A stretch of DNA of 64,000 bases, taken from the NCBI GenBank assembly GCA_027257055.1, contig JAPVLO010000097.1, forward strand, positions 1,736,001-1,800,000. The letters are read 5' to 3'. The stretch comes from Cephalopachus bancanus. Its lineage: Eukaryota > Chordata > Mammalia > Primates > Tarsiidae. Position numbers and translations under genes: made by a program. Positions 1-13,030 of the stretch are shown here, in pieces (within the stretch, counting starts at the first letter, position 1; the number at the start of each line of letters is the position of its first letter). The notes under the pieces are model-generated. The model saw only the letters and a program-made list of their open reading frames with translations, was not told where the DNA came from and searched no databases.

Positions 1-2700
1 ATTATTAAAATAGAAAGCTTTGTATAAAAGCGTTACAGATCAAAAGCTGTATTTACACGTATTGATTGAAGGTCCAATTATGCATCAAACACTGATTGGG
101 CACGGCAATAGGCTACACAGACAGAATGCTTGGATTCCACCTCACTAAACAATCTGATTAATGCAGAAGAGGAAGGGGAGAACCTACACAGAAAATCTAC
201 TCAGAAACTAAACTGGCAGAGATGCCAAATTTGCAAATGGTTGAAAGTTACCCATCTCCTAAAAGGTACTTCTCCTTGTTACAAAAGTGCTTAAAGCCTA
301 CACATGAGCCTTGTGCCTAGCTTATAATTTTTTCAAGCAACTGCAGTGAACCATAGACTAGTTACTAATATCAAGCTACCCTGAAAAATGGTCCAAGAAT
401 TTATCTGAAATACTTCACATATGATCTGAAATAAACTTGGCAAACTATAATAGTACTCAAGTCTGATACCAAGCATTCAAGTCAGCCTACTCCTGAACTT
501 TCACCATCCTAATTTCCCAGGATGCGTTTTCTAAGATGATTTTATATGGCATTATCCACAAGTTTTTGGATGATGACTACGTAAGCCAGACGTCCACTTA
601 ACCATAGGGCAATGACATTGGCAGCAACTAAGTCTCCATAGCGACAACTTCTATAATAAGCACAGTCCCTGGAATATTCTCACAAAAGGCATCTGAAGAA
701 AGATTCTCCACTTTGCAACAATTACCTAATTTTCCTCATGATGTGAAGACTTGTGTGCACCTTGACTCTGTTAAAAACGTCAGCCAGTATGAATGCTGAA
801 TCATACCCATGTTTTCTTGTAAATAAGTTAGAGGGTCGGTCTCTGAAATTCAATTGATCTAGTTAGTTAATACTACTACTGTGTTTCTAAGTTCTTGGGT
901 TTTATGGGTGGATTCCAGGGCTACTTCAACATAGACTAAATCAAATATACTTGTGTAAAATTGTCATGTAAAAAGAATCCAGAATCTGAGAGGCAGGAGA
1001 AGACCATTGGAAGTAGAGGGGGAGATTATGAAGTGAGGCTGCAGGGAGCAGAGGAAAAACTGCAAGAAGGCCACGTGTAACTAGCAATATACCTTCTGCA
1101 ATGCTCCAGAAACGTGTGTCTAGTGAGATTAACCTGGAGTTTTTTGAAAAACAGACTGGTCACCAAGATTCTTAACTCAGGTTTCAATCAGTGACACAAA
1201 TGAAAACTTTAACAGGAGAGATTGGAGAAGTGGAAGGCAGGCAGTGAATCTTCCAGGTATCATACTTGCCTTTCAAATTCCTGTTTCAGACTTTTAAGTA
1301 AGCATGCACATTCCCAAAGCCACGGTACTTGACTAAATACACAAGGGCCCCAGTGGCATACCGTCAGTCTCGCTGCCGGCAGAAACTGCAGCTGCAGATC
1401 CCCGGACAAGGCGGGCAGTGCCAGGTGGGATCCAGCAGAGCATTCCTGATCTCTTCACCAGAGTGGCTTCCAAGGCAGAGGCCGAAGCACTGGCCTCGAA
1501 CACCCCAGCAGTCTGGGCTTCTGCAATTTGGTTTGGTATCCATCGTTTTCTGGTGGCATTGATAACAAGTAGGGCCCAGCAAACGGTTGTAGACCTTCTC
1601 TCCAGAGTTGTTGCAGATGTTCTACAACGCTTCCTCTAATTTCTTCCACTGGACGAATTATACGTGGGAGGGTCACGTATGACCTGGAGCGACGGATTCT
1701 GGGCATGTTGTCTTCGGTTATGTAGCCATCCATGACCTTTCTCACCAACATGTACGTATCCTTTTCCTCTTCCTCCTCCATGGGTAGAGAGCCAAGGGAC
1801 CCCAGGATCCGGGACCTCGACCTGGTGAAAGGACGGACTCTCTGTTTAGGGCTTCTCCTGGAGAAGACACCTGGGAATTCTGGCCTGCGGGGTCTCTTTG
1901 ACTGTGTGCTGGGCCTGGGAGGTTACGTCTTCCAGGGAAGGAGCCAGGAAAGCTTTATAATTCTGACATGAGTTTTGCAAGCTTTGCTTTGTTTTGCTTT
2001 ATATTTATTTATTTATGTATTTATTTCTAATTTATGCTTTATTTTGAAGATGTGAGGCACAATTCAGGATTAGGTATTCAAGTGGACTTTGCACAGGTAA
2101 ACTTGGTCCCTCCCTTTGGTCCCCCCACTTTGAGCCTTCCTTTGGGCCTCCCTTTGCCTGGTTTGAGATCAGGTACCCTTATTGATGTATGCCTGCTCCC
2201 ACCCCGGCAGTATCCCACTACTGCCAATCCCTTTATTATAAAATTATGGTAAATATTCAGGGCTGTTTTGCTTTATATTTAAATCCTTTTTCTCCAAAAA
2301 TTTCATGCCATTTTCATCTTCTGAATCAGAATGAGAATCGGTCACAGAATTCTCTGAAGGTTGGGGAACTCTACTGTCTTACTGGCTTCTCCCTTGGTGT
2401 TTTGCACTGGACACTTCATGGCCACCCTGAGGGGTGCAGAGTGTCTGCCCTGGCTGCGTGTGCGGCAGCCTTCCCAGACTGCTGTTTCGTGTTTGTAAAA
2501 TTATCAGGGGCAAGGCTGTCACAACCGTCATCAGATGATGTCATGGTTTCCATGGAAATCAAGTTCACATGGCTGAATTTCTTGACCTTCTTTACTCTGC
2601 TATCCTTTTGCCACTGGTGGCGGGCATCCACGCTGGCAGCAGGTGCCCAGGCTGGAGCTTGGAGCAGGACCATCCTCTTGTTTCTAACTCTGTGGGCAAA
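1..2700 (-). pseudogene. CDCA7: Processed pseudogene of CDCA7 (decayed retrocopy, split by an L1)
   Basis: Read on the minus strand, this is an intronless copy of CDCA7, a nuclear protein with a C-terminal cysteine-rich zinc-finger domain that partners the remodeller HELLS. The N-terminal part lies at about 2631-2416 (motifs [18 protein letters not shown]). The middle follows at about 1900-1650 ([11 protein letters not shown], an EEEEE run, [24 protein letters not shown]). The zinc-finger region is at 1582-1364 ([35 protein letters not shown]). The tail NVHAYLK...LKQEFE ends at a stop at 1260-1262. Without the L1 the CDS measures about 1.1 kb, close to the roughly 370-codon CDCA7 isoform. Lesions: the start codon is GTG (2629-2631); in-frame stops at 1955-1957 (TAA for Glu), 1622-1624 (TAG for Glu) and 1364-1366 (TGA for Gly); frameshifts near 1280, 1640 and 1900. 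Positions 1-1259 read as copied 3' UTR and probably run off the left edge. The YLK-LKQEFE ending favours CDCA7 over CDCA7L. The 5' limit (~2700) is approximate. Confidence 0.9.
2008..2263 (-). mobile_element. L1 3' end inserted in the CDCA7 retrocopy
   Basis: This severely 5'-truncated L1 holds only the end of the 3' UTR. Its A-rich tail is seen as T-rich (TATTT)n at 2008-2030. An 18-bp direct repeat, TGTTTTGCTTTATATTTA, flanks it at 1990-2007 and 2264-2281. That sequence belongs to the CDCA7 copy (the codons for IKQNK), so it is a target-site duplication and the L1 is younger than the pseudogene. The element carries the long form of the L1 3' UTR, with a polypurine block on its sense strand at about 2100-2165. 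Confidence 0.88.
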
Positions 2701-2983
2701 AAAAGTTTTTTCTCTTGTCTTCAAAACGTATTTCCTGAGTTACTGATGGTCTAAAATTGTGCTGAACTTCCTTCTTCATGCTTCTTCTTCTCACATTCAC
2801 TGGAGATCTCTGTATGTCTGAATTTCTAGTTTTACCTTTATGCTGTTCTTTTCATTTTGATCAGTGGAGTTCATTGACATTCAGCATTTTCCTCTACTCT
2901 CTAATCTGGTTACAGATAACCTTGGTTATAAGTAACATCTTTCCTTGCAAGCCATTTTCATCCTCATTAAAAACGCCTCTTTT

Positions 2984-3278
2984 GGCCAGGTGTAATGCCA
3001 GCAATTTGGGAGGCTGAAATTGGAGGATTCCTTGAGGCTAAACGTTCGAGACCAGGTTGGGCAACAAAGTAAGACCTCATCTCTACAAAAAAAAATATAT
3101 ATATAGCTGTGTATGGTGGCACACGCCTGTGGTCTCAACTACTAGGAAGGCTGAGGCACATAAGAATTGCTTGAGATCAGGAAGTTGAGGCTGTGATGAG
3201 CCATGATTGTGCTGCTGAGCTTCAGACTGGGCAACAGAGTGAGACCCTGACTCAAAATAAATAAATAAATAAATAAAT
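2984..3278 (+). mobile_element. Old dimeric Alu (AluJ-like)
   Basis: The left monomer starts near GGCCAGGTGTAATGCC. It is followed by a middle A-rich linker with (TA)n at 3088-3104 and a right monomer ending GAGTGAGACCCTGACTC. The tail has become (AAAT)n at 3254-3280. The flanks share AAAC..CCTCTTTT (2971-2983 and 3279-3289, two-base indel), a probable target-site duplication. Divergence and absence of the young signature make it an old copy. Confidence 0.85.
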
Positions 3279-3304
3279 AAACCTCTTTTCATGGTTAGAG
3301 TCAA

Positions 3305-5520
3305 CCTTCTTATTTACTCCTGTTTCACAGTCTGTAATTCCTTGTTATGTTGCATCTCAGCAGACCAAAGCTGACAGATACATACTGGGCTTAATAATTC
3401 TGACATCTCTCTGAGATCTCTTATTCCACTTTATTTCTTTGATTCTTAATGATTCATTAACTAATTTTTTTTCTACTTTTCTCTCCCAACATCCAGATCA
3501 GGGGGAATCCTGCCATTACAAATTCACAGGACAAAATCACCATGTACACATAATAGAAATGACAGAAAAAACAGTGGGAGAGTTTCTTTCTTTTTTTTTT
3601 TCCAAGTGTGTACTTTTATTGAACGAGTTGCTTTCTTTTAATGTATGACAGCCTAGTAGTGTCATCATTTCTTTATAAACTTATTATAGTGTTTTGATAT
3701 TTCTCTGTAGGCTTTCTGGATTAAAAAATGTTAACTTTATGGTCTCCCAGACCTTTTCATTTCAACAGGTTAAATATTATTATGGCATACATGGGTTATT
3801 TTCTGCATCTTTTGCAAATTTGAAAAAATAAGGTAAAAAATAAACCTGGGAAAATATCAGTTTGCTCATTGCTCAAGTTTATGTAATAAGTTAAGTGCAT
3901 TTCTAAACAGCAGCATGCAAATACGCCTATGTATATTATCATAAATTTTTGTTGCTGTTGTGATTACCCAATGCTAATTATTTAATTTCATAGTAATTGT
4001 ATCAGTTTTGCACTACTACTGATGCAATGGTCCAAAAAGTTTCAATTTTGTAATATGAGCTGTTCCTCCACCCACCAAAAGCAAAAACTACAGTGGTAAA
4101 CAATGGAGGAGAGCCTGGAAATAAGACTGGAGGTAAAATGAAGACACAAATCAACAATTATCTTTTACATTAAATCAGTGTAGAAAATCACTCCAGATAA
4201 AACAGTATAAACAACTCTACTTTCCACTCCATGATTTATACTGTTTTATAGTTTTGGTATGTAATTAGACAAGAATCATTCACCAAGCACACATCATGTA
4301 TATTCACTATAGTCCTGCTTGATGGGGTAATAACAAACTGAGCAAAACACAGGATTTGTTTTCAAGGATGTTACATTTAGGACAGTTGCCTGTCATTCAA
4401 ATTTACTTTGCTAGCTCTCAGAAATGCTTAATTAAACAACAACGACAAAATATTCTTGAAAAGGTCCAGCACCTTAATATCATGTTAAAAGAGTTATTAT
4501 GTTTAAAATAAAGTTTTCTTTGGAATTGTTTTCCTTTTTCCATTTAATCACAGAAATTATTTTATTTCAGGACATGTGAATTTCCTTCAAAAGTCAATAT
4601 TTGACTAAAAAGATAGACATTATCTTAATTCAAAATAAACAGCATGGACAACAAAACAGCAGATTAAGGATTTAATGTAGTTTGGGGCTAGCTACTGAAA
4701 GGGAACATGTGATTCAACAGGGATAGTTGCTTGACCAGCCCATAATGCATGAAGTACACACTTGTAAGTACGTGATTGTAAAAATTGTTTTGGGGGGGTT
4801 TGGGGGACATGGCATTGAAGAGGAAATAAATTGAGTCTGAGCACTGTTAACTTTTTCCTAAAGGAAAGCAAAGATTCAGGGAAATCCTGCTTTCAGAAAG
4901 TGATATTTTGTTAAAGCCACCTCTGACTTGCCTTCTTTACTTTTTCCAAGGTTAACCATCCTAGCAATTTTCAGTCTACTGCTTAAGACACATCATGGAG
5001 CTTTTTATAGAAAATTTAGCGGAGAGTGAACTTTGGCCAAACTAGGTAAAAGCTGTTAGAAAGAACCTCAGATCTGATGCTTTTTCTTCTGACTAGACAA
5101 TGGAAAGAAGATATGAATGATAAAAGATTAGAGAATAAAATGATTTTAATGTCAAAAGTGATACATCCTATATGTACAAATATGACTATGTCATAATTTC
5201 AGATGAAGGTACAACTTTCTCAGTTCTCTCACAATTCCTCTGGGGACTTAAATTACTCGATGCTACCAGACACACAGGTGAGGATTCTGACAGATGGAAA
5301 ACTTACTGTCTCCCACTCTCTGGTGGTGATCTTATTTTATGATTTTTATAGAGATGCTGCAACATGTCTGATTGGTCACCACTAGCAAGAAAATGTTACA
5401 AAACTACCACTACTCATTTTTCAGTATTTACTTGTAATACCAGTACCCTGAAGGTTGATTTCTCAAGTATCCATGAGGTTTCTAACAAAACTAGACCATA
5501 TGCTCAGACTCATATAAGCT
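3305..5520. other. Single-copy-looking AT-rich DNA
   Basis: I recognise no repeat family, splice-like gene structure or conserved ORF here. Open frames are short and have no family resemblance. The interval contains only short homopolymer runs, for example a T run near 3590 and a G7 run near 4790. Ancient repeats too diverged to spot by eye may be present. Confidence 0.5.
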
Positions 5521-5524
5521 ATTG

Positions 5525-5750
5525 AGCACTTGTTAGATACTGAGCTAAACAACTTTGATGAATTATTTCATCTAATCCTCAAGGCAACTTCAGAACTGGT
5601 TTCTATTTTTATCCCCATTTTATAGATTAGGGAAAGAGGTTAAAAGGATAGATAATTTATCTGATTGAGGTCATGAAGTTACCAAACTATGGTACCATAA
5701 TTCAAACCCAGACCTATTTTTGTCATCTGCTAACTATTTTGTCATACTAT
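5525..5750 (-). mobile_element. MIR SINE
   Basis: The reverse-strand MIR core is readable: TCATCTAATCCTCAAGGCAA, then CCCCATTTTATAGATTAGGGAAAGAGGTTAAA, ATTTATCTGA..GAGGTCATGAAGTTACCAAA, and AATTCAAACCCAGACCTA (given here as short pieces). MIR is a tRNA-derived SINE that was active before the mammalian radiation. Ends are approximate. Confidence 0.75.
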
Positions 5751-5754
5751 TTCC

Positions 5755-8155
5755 TCTGCACAAGAAATATTTTAATTACTATATCTTCTTCTTGATTTCT
5801 ATCTTTTCATATGATTTCTTTGATGTGGGTTTCTTTCTTATATTTGTTTTCCACTGTAATAACCATGATGTCTAATTGGGTAAAGTTAATTTTATTGTCA
5901 GTGCTTATTACTTTGATCATAAGTACAGACGAATAACTGTTTTCTTAAAGAAAAGAGAATTATTGTCTTATGATCACAACTTACTTTTATTTATATATAC
6001 TAAGAATATTTAAGGAGCTGTCTCAGAGAATATGACATTTGGAAATAAAAAGAGCAATAACTCATCACCTAAACTTATTTTTTCTTTATCATAGAACTGT
6101 TGAACAATAGAATAAGATGGTTGCCTAAAAATAATTTTGGTTTTCTATTCTTTATATTCAGTAAAAGCTGAGATTCAAGGATTTAAAACTTATGCAAAAT
6201 CAAGACACAAATAACCAATAGCAGAACCAGTCTCAAATGTTTGATTTCCTTTAACTAACCATTTAAAAATGGTCTTCTCTTTTATCCACTCAATTCTGTT
6301 ATTCTGAGCTTGTGTCTACAACGGAAGACTATGCAGAAATGTCTTAATGATGAGATAAACAACTGTGACCTAAAACGTTCTACTCAACATTATCATTTAG
6401 ATGATGTTTGGTACATTACTTAGTAAACTTACTGCACAAAACCAAGGGACCAACAACAAAAAAATAGGCTAATAATAATTTAATGAAGACTTTTTGAATG
6501 ATGTTAACAAATAAACACTATTTGAATGTCTCAGTATAATTTATATGTTAGAATTTGACCAATCTTAACAACAGATCCTTACTTCTCTTCTAAATTCTGA
6601 ACATCAGTTAGAATGATTGTCTTTGTTTCTGCTATTTTAGAAATATGCTTTAGTTGTTGTTTTGGTTAAGTGCCCTAGTTCTAAAAGAACGATTTACATT
6701 TCTAAGTCTGAAAGTTAAAATTGATGTTCAAAATGACAGACATTAAGCAAAGAACTTCAATTTTGACAGCTTTTCTTTAATCAATGTCTGCTAAGTAAAT
6801 CTATTTATAGGCATGTTTAATCAATTGAATTTTTTGATACTTAAAAGATTGCACATTTCTTTGCAAAATATTCAGTTTAAGACAAAAGAAAAACTTGTGC
6901 ATGTCCTTTTGACTGGACCTATATCAGTACTTTAAAAGCTTTTTGCTGCTTTGAAACACAGGATTGGTTTTCTGACAATGATTTATGTACTAATATTTAC
7001 AGCATATTGCCCCTTTTTATAATCATAAACCTGTTCAAATTTGGATATTAGAAGTAAACATGTCAGTATAAAACATGCTGATCCTAGAAGAGGTATTTCT
7101 ATCACATGAAAACACATATCATAGATAATGACAAAGGGTAGAAGTTTTTTTTTTAAAGGAAAGAAAACAAAAACTTTTAGTCTTTCAGGCTTTTTATTTT
7201 TAGACAATGAGAACATTTTCAATTTATATTTTTGGACTAACTGGACTAAATGCACGGGCATCCTGGGAATATTAATTATTGGGTATTTCAAGCAGGCCAA
7301 GTAACTTGGCATGTTTTCAAACAATAAAAATTTTGACAATTTTTGCAGGAGAGGCTGAGACTAAGGCAGAGAGGAAGAACCATAGAGGCAGAGTCAGTCT
7401 TTTCTTATATACCAGCTAACCAATTTGTTCTGACTCAATAATTGAATGCCCTTTTCAGAAAGGCCTTAAATGTAATAGGACCCACCTTTCTTGGAAGACC
7501 ATTTAACAACTATATGTTGTTATTCAAGAATGACCTGTGAGATTCTCATTAACCTCCACCTTGATCTTACATGATTTATCAACATCTTTCTTCCAATATT
7601 TCTCAGGATGAGTTTTGGTAAGTGTAATGTTATCCATCTTACTACACTCCAGGGGCTGTGTCAGCTTCCTGTTGGCCCTGCTCTAATTCTACTGATAAAA
7701 GGAACATTCTTATTATCATTGAATTTTCTCACCACTCCTGCTGGAAAGTGTGAATGGGTTCATTAGGTAAGCCTTGTTCAGAAACATTTGAGAAGGAAAT
7801 CCTTGGAGAACGATGGTGAAAAAGATGATTTGGTGTTAACAGTCTTTTTCAAGGCATAGAAGACCACTACTTAACGTTTTCTTTAAACTATGCAGTTCTA
7901 ACACGGCTTTAGCCTAATTATTCTGAGGTCAATTATTTTAAATAGTAAAAATGAGGTATCAACTGTACTGGACCTTCTTTTAGTGATTTCATGTAAACCT
8001 TCTAATCATGTAAAACAGAAAAAAAGACTTAAAAATATTTTAATTTCACATGAAAATCCACAAAGGTTTTTACAGGAACTTCCAATTCAAAGTAACCTAA
8101 AGATATCTTTCTTTCCTTAAAATCTTATAAAAAATGAAGCAAAGCAAAACAAGCT
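5755..8155. other. Single-copy-looking AT-rich DNA
   Basis: No repeat or gene could be identified. The longest open frame, 118 codons at 6983-7339 on the minus strand, is low-complexity (Lys/Leu/Phe-rich) with no recognisable domain, as expected by chance in AT-rich DNA. Confidence 0.45.
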
Positions 8156-8159
8156 AATT

Positions 8160-8990
8160 TCCCATTTTATATCTTCTATCTTGTTAACCTCATCTTCTCA
8201 TTAGCCAATCCAGAAACACAGGAACTTTATCCTGAATTTCTTCTCTTGGTTACTTTCCACCACCATTAAACATGTTCTCACTTTTTCGAACATCTTTCTT
8301 CTTGGTCCCTTCCTCTTCATCCTCATTTCCTTGCCCTAGCTCTCTTCCCTCATCCTTTTTACTTGGACGCTGATATTATTCTCTATAATTTTCCTTCTTC
8401 CTTTATGCTACCATTCTCTAATACATCCTCACTGTCATCTCCAGAGTAATCCAATAAAGTTATCTAGTCAACTACAAAGTGAAAATTTAATTTTTTAATC
8501 AATCAGAGAATAAAACCTGAAGTCTTCTGCATAATATACTCAACTTTTCTTTGGATGAAACTTACATAAATGTTATCCCTGCCTGATTCTACAGCCCATT
8601 TTTCCTTTCTGAATTACTTAGTGCTGCCAGACCCTGTCAGACTTCCTCATGCTTTCACACCTGATATTCTTTTCATCTGTCATGCCTGCTGCTGATTGTC
8701 ACCCAAGTGCCTATTCATCCTGTCAGTCTTAGCTCCAGGCTCCTCTGCTCCTTAAATACATCTTGGATTCTCCCAGGTAACTGTCAGCAACCTGCCTTAG
8801 GTTCTTTCTGCATTTGAAATGCAACTTTATTATAGCAACAATACATAGCATTATAATTTTTGACTAGCATGCCTATTTCTATTCTATAAAGTCCTGAAGG
8901 CAAGGGCCAATTTTTCCCTTTTATTTGTATCAAGAGTACCTAATATAGAGCTTGAATAAAGTAGACATACAGTACATATTTTTGTAGAAT
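8160..8990 (+). mobile_element. L2 LINE, 3' region
   Basis: The pyrimidine-rich stretch at 8210-8460 is followed by the L2 3' layout: a CTCAAG-like region, 'CTATAAAGTCCTGAAGGCAAGGGCC' (8883-8907, split here: CTATAAAG, TCCTGAAGGCAAGG) and the AATATAGAGCTTGAATAAAGT end. The order of motifs matches the ancient mammalian L2 3' end on the plus strand. It is highly diverged, so edges are uncertain. Confidence 0.6.
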
Positions 8991-8994
8991 ACAG

Positions 8995-9564
8995 GAATTT
9001 GTTAAATAATCTCCTCTATGAATGCAAGGACAGATGAACATGAGTATTCCAAAATATGATCAAGATTAAATAATTCTTAACCACTCATTCATGCTCACAT
9101 CATGAACCCCAGGTCTTAAAACTGCATGACTTTTGTGACAAACTACATTCGATACTTACATAGTCACACCATCTGCCAATAGAGATAAACAGAGTAACAA
9201 GAGAATCTTTTACCACTAGTTGTCTGACAAATATCAGTTGGAAAATCTTGTCTGCTAGAATGTAGAAACCCTAAGTTCAGATGTTTCTACCTGTTCTGTG
9301 ATTCCCAAGTTGTAATAGAAATGTACATTACAACACTTAAGCCATTAAGTGAATTATAAGTTCCTCATCTCTATTTTTTCCCTTTTAAGAATACAAAAAG
9401 ATATGTATGAATTTCCAAAATGGATTTTGATTGTAGCAGGTAGATAGTGAACCTACTGATAACATAGATTTAGGTGTTTTCTAGGGATGCAAGAAGTAAG
9501 CATTACCTTTTCCATCCCTATATCAGTTCTGTCAACAACTAGGAAGGTTGACTTGCTTTTATTT
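8995..9564. other. No feature recognised
   Basis: AT-rich sequence between an L2 remnant and a 5'-truncated L1. I see no gene or repeat that I can name. Confidence 0.4.
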
Positions 9565-9578
9565 AAAACAACATATTT

Positions 9579-11828
9579 CTTCTTGATAAAAATCCTCAAA
9601 CATCTAGGCATACGGGGAACATACCTCAACATAGTAAAAGCCATCTACGAGAAACCCACAGTCAGCATACTCCTAAACGAACAAAAATTGGAACCATTTC
9701 CCCTGAAAACTGGGACAAGACAAGGATGCCCACTCTCACCCCTCCTGTTCAGCATAGTATTGGAAGTCCTGGCTCGAGCAATCAGAGAAGAGAAGGCAAT
9801 CAGGGGTATCCAAATAGGAAAAGAGGAAGTAAAGTTATCTCTCTTTGCAGACGATATAATTGTGTACCTTGAAAATCCAAGAGAATCTGTCAAAAACCTC
9901 CTTACACTGATCTGATCAAGGCCTTTGGCAAAGTCTCAGGATACAAAATAAATATGCAAAAGACAATCGCATTTCTTTACACCAATAATAAACAAACAGA
10001 AACCCAAATAAAAACCACAACTCCATTCACAATAGCCATAAAAAAAAAGAAACAAATACCTTGGCATCTTCCTAACCAGAGATGTGAAAGACCTTTACAA
10101 TGAAAACTACAAAACACTGCTCAAAGAAATCAAAGATGACACAAACAAGTGGAAAAATATCCCATGCTCATGGATTGGAAGAATCAACATTGTGAAGATG
10201 TCCATCTTACCTAAGGCAATCTACAAATTCAATGCAATACCCATCAAATTACCAGCAACATTCTTCTCAGACCTAGAAAAAACAATACAGGAATTCATAT
10301 GGAAACACAAATGTCCAAGAATAGCCAGAACAATCCTCAGCAAAAAAACCCCAAAAAAACAAAAAACAACAACAACAACAACAAAAAAAAACAAAGCAGG
10401 TGGTATCGCGTTACCAGACTTCAAACTTTACTATAAAGCTAGAATCATCAAAACAGCTTGGTATTGGTATAGGAACAGGCATATAGATCAATGGAATAGA
10501 ATTGAGATTCCAGAAGCAAAATCTCAATTTCTCAACCAACAAAGCCTCCACCACCTACCACTGGGGAGAGGAGAACCTATTCAGTAAATGGTGCTGGGAA
10601 AACTGGCTGACCACATGCAGAAGATTGAAACAGGATCCCTATCTATCCCCATACACAAAAATTAACTCCAAATGGATCAGAGACCTAAATGTAAAACCTC
10701 AAACCATAAGAACCTTAGAAAATGAAGGACATACCCTCATGGAAATCAGAACTGGCATCCAATTCCTGAACAAAACCCGAAACCCACAGGTCATAAGAGA
10801 GAAGATAGACAAGTGGGACCTTATTAAACTGACAAGCTTCTGCAAAGCCAAAGAAACCATCAAGAGAGCAGGGAGACAGCCTACAGACTGGGAAAAAGTA
10901 TTTGCCAACACCAGGTCTGACAAAGGCTTAACATCTTGGATCTATAAGGAACTCAAATGTGCTGAAAAGAAAAAAACAAACAACCCCATTATAAAATGGG
11001 CAAAAGATATGAACAGACACTTCACAAAGGAAGACATCCGAGCAGCCAACAGACACATGAAGAAATGTTCAACCTCACTAATCATCAGGAAGATGCAAAT
11101 CAAAACCACACTGAGATACCACCTAACTCCAGTCAGAATGGCAATTATCAACAACTCAAAAAATAACAGCTACTGGAGAGGGTGTGGTGAAAAGGGAACA
11201 CTTCTACACTGTTGGTGGGAGTGTAAACTAGTGCAACCTCTGTGGAAAGCAGTGTGGTGATTCCTAAAAGCTCTAAATAGCAACTTCCCATATGATCCCG
11301 CAATCCTCCTACTGGGAATATATCCTGAAGAACTCAAATCACTCTATAAAAAAGATACCTGCACACGTATGTTTTTCGCAGTATTGTTCACAATAGCAAG
11401 AACCTGGAAGCAACCATGCTGTCCATCAAAAGAGGACTGGATTAAAAAAAATGTGGTACAAATACACAATGGAATACTACACAGTCATAAAAAAGAACAA
11501 AATCATGAATTTCGCAGCAACCTGGATGGAACTAGAGTCTATAATACTGAGTGACCTCTCACAGAAACAAAGATCCGAGTATCACATGTTCTCACTCATA
11601 TAGTGGACCTTGAACACCCAATGTAATATTATAAGAAAATGACTGACAGTAGTGGAAACTATGGCAGGGGGAGAGAGATGGGATTAACAGTAGTAAATAT
11701 CTGTCTGGGGACAGGGAAACACCTCTTATCAACAAGGGTGCCTGAATGAAACGTATTTGTATACTTAACCCTTAACTGTACTCCACAATATCATAATAAA
11801 AAATATTGATTATAAAACAAAACAAAAC
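9579..11828 (+). mobile_element. 5'-truncated L1 with ORF2 C-terminal half (pseudogene)
   Basis: This is a LINE-1 copy beginning inside the reverse-transcriptase domain of ORF2. The first frame (about 9595-9915) has RT motifs [13 protein letters not shown] and [13 protein letters not shown], so the FADD catalytic motif is intact. Reading continues in other frames: 10084-10587 ([41 protein letters not shown]) and 10502-11260 (C-terminal domain with [16 protein letters not shown] and the Cys-rich region [14 protein letters not shown]). A 5-bp-scale change near 9911 and later shifts break the frame. The 3' UTR runs 11555-11810, with an A-rich tail. Flanks AAAACAACATATTT (9565-9578) and AAAACACATTTT (11829-11840) may be a diverged target-site duplication. 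It encodes no working protein. Confidence 0.9.
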
Positions 11829-11840
11829 AAAACACATTTT

Positions 11841-12547
11841 ATAAACTTTTAAATTTAACGTGACAATGTTAACTTCCTTTAACTAAAAAACTTCTTACTG
11901 GGAAAATTGATTCATTTTCTAGTTGCTATTTAATGACCCTCCTGAGAAACTAAATTTATGCCTATATAAGAAAAATATCATTAAAATAATTTATTATTGG
12001 GTCTTTGATGATTCGGAAAATTTTGAAGATTTTCTCGCATACAATTCATTGTAAAACTTAATACTAAAATTACTTTTTAAAAGCTTATTTAACAATATCA
12101 CCTATCTTTAATACATACATATACATAGGGTGTACCTAAATGTATACATAAATAAATGTAATGATAGCCAAGATTTTTTAAACGATTGTCTGAGATTTTA
12201 TTATCTCTTCTTTATGAGAAATCAAGTGATCAAAAATACATAACATTATATAGAGAATCTGAGAAATATAACATGGTTGTAAAATCTGAAGTCTATGTAG
12301 TATACAGATATAAACTAGCCCTTTTCATAGACCCCGGGAAACAATTATTACTATTAATCATAAAATAATATTCAAAGAAAATTCTATAATCTTTAAAAAG
12401 AAGAAATAGATATATTGCTCCTAAAGTAAAATAATACTCTCCTAAGTAGGCAATGATAACTCTAATATACAAAGAGTACTCACAAAATAAGTAGAGAAAC
12501 TATACATTATTCTATTTTTTTAAAGTGGTTAATAGACATAAATATGC
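11841..12547. other. No feature recognised
   Basis: Very AT-rich intergenic sequence with one 60-codon chance ORF (12186-12368) and no recognisable domain or repeat. Confidence 0.4.
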
Positions 12548-12599
12548 ACCAGGCACAGTGGCTCATGTATATAATTGCAGTTTTTTGAGAGGCCAAGAT
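12548..12599 (+). mobile_element. Alu 5' fragment
   Basis: CACCAGGCACAGTGGCTCAT..ATAATTGCAG..TTGAGAGGCCAAGAT corresponds to the first ~50 bases of a left Alu monomer. It stops where an L1 3' end begins. The bases after that L1 (12967 onward: TTACCTGATCAGGACCAG) could be the diverged continuation of the same Alu. Confidence 0.55.
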
Positions 12600-12958
12600 C
12601 TCTCTTTTAAAAAATTTTTTATCTTTAAAATTTTTATTTTAAAATTGTAGGGTACGATTCAGGGTTAGGTATACAAATATTCATTGTGCAGGTACCCTTG
12701 TTGATGAGGTGTGCCCCCCCCTTCTCCAGGCAGATTTCCACTACTGCCAATCACACCTCCCAAATCCCCCCACCCCCGCAGTTTCCTGCTACTGTCAATC
12801 CTTTTCTTATAGTATTACGATAGTTGTTCAAGGTCCACTTATTAGTGAGAACATGTGATACTTAGTTCTTTGTTTCTGTGAAAAATCACTGAGTATTATA
12901 GACTCTAATTCCATCCAGGTTGCTACAAAGTTCATGATTTTGTTCTTCTTTATGGACA
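12600..12958 (-). mobile_element. L1 3' end fragment (short 3' UTR form)
   Basis: On the minus strand this is the ORF2 tail (ATTTTGTTCTTCTTTATGG region) and 3' UTR of a young L1. On the plus strand it shows GTAGGGTACGATTCAGGGTT, then TTGTTGATGAGGTGTGCCCC and ACTACTGCCAATC. It may be flanked by GCCAAGAT at 12592-12599 and 12959-12966, an 8-bp candidate target-site duplication. Confidence 0.82.
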
Positions 12959-13030
12959 GCCAAGATTAACATTACCTGATCAGGACCAGAGAAGCAGTAT
13001 GAATCAAATGAAACTGGATACACAACTTTT

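Noticed and set aside
2189..2746. 185-codon plus-strand ORF
   Set aside because: It is antisense to the CDCA7 retrocopy and part of an L1 tail.
3100..3282. (AAAT)n array as an independent microsatellite
   Set aside because: It is the decayed tail of the Alu at 2984.
10221..10424. Membrane-protein-like ORF (Val/Phe-rich)
   Set aside because: It is antisense to an (ACA)n-rich part of L1 ORF2.
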